A stretch of DNA of 13,379 nucleotides. It comes from Smittium culicis (lineage: Eukaryota; Kickxellomycota; Harpellomycetes; Harpellales; Legeriomycetaceae). Position numbers and translations under genes: made by a program. Shown piece by piece: positions 8,662 to 13,379 of this stretch (position 1 is its first letter; each line of letters starts with the position of its first letter). The stretch spans positions 1-13,379 of the forward strand of contig LSSN01005772.1 of the NCBI GenBank assembly GCA_001970855.1, given 5' to 3'. The notes under the pieces were generated by a model that saw only the letters and a program-made list of their open reading frames with translations, ran no database searches and had not been told where the DNA came from.

Positions 8662-11205
8662 TTATGTAGAACTAACATACTCGTCATACTTCACCGCATA
8701 CCAAGCGTTATTAGAGTTTGAATTTATTAGCGCTGCTATAACATCAGAGTTCCCGAGTTCCTCTATTTTCCATGAAACAAAACAAGATTGCAAAGAAATA
8801 GGGTGGATGTATGCTTCAGTTAAGCTCTTTTCTTTGATGATAAAATCTTTTAGTTTGTTCGTGTTTAGCTCTCCGATCATAGATTTGACATAAATAACAT
8901 TTGGCTTCATTGGCTCGTCTATAATATAATTTTGATTGTTTTAGAGATTTTAAATAGAAGAAAAAGTAAAACTAATAAAAAGTGAAGTTTCTCAAAATAC
9001 AAAATAAGCATGTGAAACATCTTTAAGAATTAGATTTAGAAATAAAAACAAAATTTTACTGTCGTCTTTAGTCAAGTCTGTGAATTGAGGTGTTGATTGG
9101 TACATGTAAATTTTATTCGAATATTTACTACTTAGCTTCTCCTCTAGATTATTTTAAAGGCTTATTAAACTTTTTTAAATAAATAGTTAAAAGTATAGAA
9201 ATTAAAAACTAAAATTACCAAAGTTGATATCAAGCTTTAAGAATACAAGTCCTGTGAGGTAAGAATCGTATCCTGCTTGATGGAGCTTATTGGATGATGA
9301 CATGTTGTAAGCCGTATTAAGCCCTAGAATTTTAGAGTTAAAAAAAATAAAAAAATCTGCTTTGCAAAGAAAATCTAGCAGAATATAGTGTTACTTATTT
9401 CTGTGGCGCTGTGTCCATACGAAGTAAACTCTCGGCCAAGGTCTTCAAGAATTGTTGAAGAATATTTTTTCTAATTAAAAAAAGCATTATAATATATAAA
9501 TATGAGCAAAAAAAATTATTTTTTTCTAAATTGCGAGAAAAAGTTAATACCTTTAGTTCTGGGCTTGATTCGAAAATATACTTTGTATCGTAAATTCTGG
9601 CATAATGAAATGATAAAAACGATTAGATAATAGTGATAAAATTGATTTAGTAGAATTATTACGAATGTGAATATGAATATGAAATTGAATACCTTGGAAA
9701 AATTTTGTGTATCATTTTTTTAAACTCAGTTAGCTTTTTCGGTAATTTTCCGTAAAAATGTGAATATATAAAAACTAAATCGGCTAACGCATTGTGGAGG
9801 ACAACGGGCTTGTTGCTGTTTGAAATTATCTCCAATATTTCTGTGAAGCCTTTAGAGTCTGAAGAATTTGTCTAGTTTAAGAGTTTTTTTTAAATTGATG
9901 AAGAGAAAGAAATTATATAATGTCATAGTTAATGCTTTTACCATGATTTTTTTTTCAAGGTCTTTTAATCGATTTTTTTTTTCATCTTGCGTTGATTTAA
10001 CAATTACAACTGATTCTTTTTTACTAATTGAGTACAAATCCGGGTATCTATTAGGAAAGAAATTTTATAAAAGTATTAATTAAGAGTTGCATAAATATTT
10101 TATGTGCTAAGGCATACTCGTTCACTTGTTGGTGGACTAGGCGCTTGGTATATGAGTTTGAAGCATGAATAACATCCTCTGAACCATATGGCTTTTTTGA
10201 AAGCTCAGTTAGAATAAGTCTATTAATAAAGAAATTTAATTTAAAATTTTAGAATAGTGGCATCCAGGAAGGGATGTGTTGACAAACCTTGTATTTTCAA
10301 AAAACTCTTCCATATCTTTGCTAACTTGAATTTTATCCCTAATCCCATTTAGAAAAGATATTTTTTCTTTTTTCATACACTCGATATTCTCTAGAGCAGA
10401 GTATGATATTCCTATTTTTAATTTAACGATATTAAGGTCAGAAAATAATAAAAAGCTATGAGCGATAATATTTTTTACCTTGGTAAACCCATTTATTGAA
10501 GTCAAATGAATTTTCGGCTAAAAATTCAAAAGCGGTGTTTAAAATACTAAAAACGCGCTCTTTTCTAAAAATTCCAATTTTATTGGAAGGGTAAACGTAG
10601 AAATTAAGTGGGCGAGCTTCAAAATACTCATTTTTTTTAGGTTTTTCTGAAATTCTTGATCTCTTTTTCCTGTGCGAGTCTTATATAAATAATAAGTAAT
10701 AATGGATTATTGATGTTGTTTAAATGTTTATAGGATTGAAACAGCATAAAGGTTGGAGTTTAGTATAAAAAATGACAAGTACCATTTGTACTATCTTCTG
10801 AATTATTGCTATTATCAGATGCGGAGCCATAGTAATCTTGGACAATTTTTTTATGGAAAGTACAAACTCCAAATTGAATTATCTGAAACTTTTCAGCAGC
10901 GTTTTTTATTTTTTCATACTTCATTTGCATGTTATCGATTGAATTGGCTTTGGAGTAAAAAGAGTCCCAGAGACCTAATATATAATGAATGCTCTTAGTT
11001 TTTTTTTTATTACAAAGCGGTTTTACTTAAAAATTGAGATGGGTTTTGGATTTTATAGGAAAAAGTGGGTATATACTCACAAAAAAGAAATAACCGACTA
11101 ATTTATACCTGTCATTTCCAAGTCGATAGAAATAAGCTCAGAGTCATTTATGCTCTTTTCAAAATCGAGTTTAACTTTCTGAAAATTGGCCTTTGTAACA
11201 TCCAT
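8662..11205 (-). CDS. PARN: PARN, poly(A)-specific 3'-5' ribonuclease (twelve exons)
   Basis: PARN shortens poly(A) tails of mRNAs and trims 3' ends of small non-coding RNAs. Exons on the minus strand: 11205-11109, 10974-10783, 10679-10479, 10411-10288, 10219-10118, 10047-9942, 9871-9693, 9596-9551, 9470-9395, 9323-9219, 9143-9060 and 8918-8662. They sum to 1569 nt, 522 residues, and all joins keep frame. The DEDDh catalytic set is complete: D28 and E30 (IDLEMTG, same numbers as in human PARN), D305 (LHNALAD), H389 and D394 (HQAGYDSYLTG). Other landmarks are FQIIQFGVCTF, PLNFYVYP, FDFNKW, a short R3H-like segment (about 225-260) and FPRIYDTK. The last exon (about 441-520) matches the PARN RRM. 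The protein stops right after the RRM, without the long tail of the 639-residue human enzyme. Eleven introns of 67-141 nt; intron 4 has an unusual GTTTGT donor. The start is fixed by NFQKV ahead of D28. Confidence 0.93.
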
Positions 11206-12851
11206 TATAATTCAAATATTCATGTGATCGGTATTAGGAGTGAGATGAAGGGAAGCGATATTGGAAGCGATTGACAAGAGGTAAGAAGTTTTAGGCAAAC
11301 ATTGTATCTATTTTGATGAAAAAGTATGTTTGTTTTTTAGCTCAATACAGCCCTCGCATTTTAAAGAAATTTTAAGCGCGCCAAAAAGACACCAATTCAG
11401 CCAATAGCTGTATATCGATTATCACATCCCTATTGTTGGAATGGCTAAATTTATAAGCTTCTCGATAAGGATGATATAATTGGGCGATATCACATAAGCG
11501 GTGCTTTTGACAACTAAAATCGAAAATAATATTTGAATTTTTGAAATGCTAAAAGCGTTTAATCATTTGTTATTTTTCTGCTAAATTTTGATATTTGCGA
11601 TATTAATTTCATTCCAGAATTATTTTTTTTAAAGAACAGAGACGTACAGGAAAGGTTTGAATTTATAAGTTATAAATTTGGGAAGCATCTATAGCAATAT
11701 TGAAACTGCCAATTGTATTCCTTTATCGCAAGCTCAAAGTTGATATTCATGTATTCAGTAATAGTTTTTATATTTATCTTTTTTATTTTTTTATGGTTGC
11801 TTTGAGTGCGGCATGCTATATTATAATTAAAAGAGTTAGCAGTTTAAATTTCTCGATGTCAGAGATATGATGATATTATATTGCTACAACTACATGCTCA
11901 TTTTTTAACATCATTATAAATTATATGCCTAATCCATAACTTTCTGGAGTTGAATTTTTTTTTTTTTTTCTTTCTTTGTTGCTGGGCTACTAATATACTT
12001 TATTTTAACTTCTTGAATTCAAATCTAAATTCTTCCCCCCTTTGAAATTGCCTAAAGTAGCTTTTCAGGGAGTTTAAGTTAGTGATAAGAATTTTATGTA
12101 ATTTTCAGTGAATCTCATCAGTTACTTTTTTTGTCAAGGTTAAAAACCTACAAACCATCGAATGGTCACACTCCTTTTGATTTTGCTAATCTGTGTACAA
12201 CAACCTATTGGCTCTTCTGTTATACTTTCTCACACTTGAAACTAGATAAGATCTAAAATCGCTTATATTTTTTCTAAATACCGCAATTTCCGCTGTCTAA
12301 AGTCATAACAGCAGCTTGGATGCATTATTGGTTTTTTGAAAAATCTATTAATCATTAACATATTTGTAAACTTTTAAAATCGCTGTGAGTAACTGCGGTA
12401 TTGCACTTTTGAAACGGTGTTGAGCAATAGTATTATTAGCTGAATCAAGAGGGGAGCTTAAGTGAAAATAGGACTGAAAAATTGATACCATTTTATATAT
12501 AAATCAATGGATTTATTACTTGTCAGAAAGTTTGTATCTGATTTGTTTTTGGGGTTGCCACTGTATTTACGTCAATATTTAATTGTTTATTCCTATAAAT
12601 TTAATCGCCGAGTAAAAACCAATAACTGCAATTTGTTTGTGTTTATATTAGCCTTTTTTTTTTAAACTTTTGAAACAAATTCTTTTAAAATCTTTTCGCT
12701 AAATATCACATTGCATGAAATATCTTCAATTCTTATATAAATCTGGTCCTAAAGAAATTTTTATTTTAAAAGTCTTTTAATTACCTATTCTCTTTTTTTT
12801 ACTCTCAAGATTATCTCTTAAATAAAGTGAACAATTAATAAAAGCAGCAAT
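11206..12851. other. AT-rich intergenic region between PARN and the asparaginase gene
   Basis: This long gap separates two divergent genes. No convincing gene, tRNA or rRNA is seen. A T15 run lies at 11955-11969, with a reverse AATAAA at 11999-12004, a possible old retroposon tail. A pyrimidine-rich stretch at about 12784-12820 precedes the asparaginase start, as is common in fungal promoters. CCAAT occurs near 11388 and 11400, facing either gene. Confidence 0.5.
12784..12820 (+). promoter_or_regulatory. Pyrimidine-rich stretch upstream of the asparaginase start
   Basis: About 35 bases consisting mostly of C and T, including T9, lie some 30-65 bp before the ATG at 12852. CT-rich blocks just upstream of start sites are frequent in fungal promoters. 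The assignment rests only on composition and position. Confidence 0.25.
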
Positions 12852-13379
12852 ATGAGTACCAATAATCAAATTATCAATGAGGCCACTGTCTTGCGCGACA
12901 TTGCTGAGAATTCCGACAAAAATACTAGCATAGGTATTACCCGCTATTATCTTTTATCCGATTTAGTTTAAAATAACTGATTATATTCTCTCAAACTCAT
13001 ACTTGATTCAATATACGTATCATTTTTTAGGTGTGTCAAGGGTTTTAGTCATATACACAGGAGGAACAATTGGAATGGTAAATACCCCTGATAATGGATA
13101 CATACCTGCGAAAGGATACTTGACAGAATATTTGAAATCTCAATCCAGATTCCATGACCCCGATGGATTTAATGATATTTCTGTTGTCGAACAAGAAGGC
13201 TTAGATAGCTTTAAAAATACTTTCAATTCAGGAAACTTTCCAAAAACAGCTAGCGAAAAGTGGGAAGAAAATTATGATGCTTCACAAAATGAATTAATTT
13301 CAGATTGGCTTATCACCCCAAAACTTATACATAATAAGAGAATAAAGTATTTTTTTACCTTTATTTCTTTTTATTTCTT
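12852..13379 (+). CDS. L-asparaginase, eukaryotic ASPG type, 5' part
   Basis: The enzyme hydrolyses asparagine to aspartate and ammonia. Exon 1 is 12852-12933, the intron 12934-13030 (97 nt, GTATTA to TTTTAG), and exon 2 13031-13346, followed by a probable donor GTATTT at 13347. The rest of the gene lies beyond the window. The joined reading gives 27 unremarkable residues, then VLVIYTGGTIGM (33-43), the first asparaginase active-site motif with its nucleophilic Thr (T37). GYIPAKGYL, NELISDWLITP and NKRIKY follow, as in the human ASPG and fungal cytosolic enzymes. No signal peptide is seen, so a cytosolic location is likely. The second catalytic motif (HGTDT) is not in the window. Some ASPG-type proteins also carry C-terminal ankyrin repeats, which cannot be checked here. 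Confidence 0.92.

Noticed and set aside
9868..10083. Plus-strand 71-codon ORF over PARN
   Set aside because: It spans two PARN exons and an intron on the opposite strand, whose minus-strand reading matches the family.
11867..11873. Possible snoRNA C box (ATGATGA)
   Set aside because: No D box at a suitable distance and no terminal stem.
1..13379. CRISPR array, operon or defence-like gene cluster
   Set aside because: There are no regularly spaced repeats, the genes are intron-bearing eukaryotic housekeeping genes on mixed strands, and none points to a joint system.

Overview
This is nuclear DNA of a AT-rich eukaryote, most likely a fungus. Two genes are split by many short GT-AG introns (about 67-186 nt) between exons that join in frame, and the intergenic DNA is close to 20-25% GC. 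A Lys-rich membrane protein ending in a Gly-Arg-Leu-Val-Trp-Asp type tail, short introns and low GC would fit an early-diverging fungus such as a zoopagomycete or kickxellomycete. That placement is inference, not shown by the sequence. No prokaryotic features, tRNA, rRNA or CRISPR array are seen.

Layout from left to right. Positions 94-4756, minus strand: a complete nine-exon gene for the cohesin subunit SMC3 (1241 residues as spliced here). 4757-6974: a long AT-rich gap between divergent genes. It holds a small minus-strand ORF just upstream of SMC3, a patch that may be decayed coding sequence, and, at 6374-6538, a short retroposed element on the minus strand. That element has an AATAAA signal, an A13 tail and a 15-bp target-site duplication. 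6975-8072, plus strand: an intronless gene for a 365-residue, Lys-rich protein with one N-terminal membrane segment. 8073-8661: a convergent intergenic stretch. 8662-11205, minus strand: a complete twelve-exon gene for poly(A)-specific ribonuclease PARN (522 residues as spliced). 11206-12851: an AT-rich gap between divergent genes. 12852 to the right edge, plus strand: the first two exons of a eukaryotic-type L-asparaginase, cut by the window end.

The genes do not form one pathway: sister-chromatid cohesion (SMC3), deadenylation of RNA (PARN), asparagine hydrolysis and an uncharacterised membrane protein are ordinary housekeeping neighbours. I do not see a new multi-gene system. The most interesting item is the retroposon, because it explains a 57% GC island and a poly-T run that otherwise look unconnected. 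Secondary points are the exon models of SMC3 and PARN, which reproduce the human positions of key residues exactly, a basic low-complexity linker in SMC3, and a GC shift inside the SMC3 gene.

All exon joins were worked out by hand from reading frame, splice consensus and remembered family sequence. No alignment or transcript data were used.
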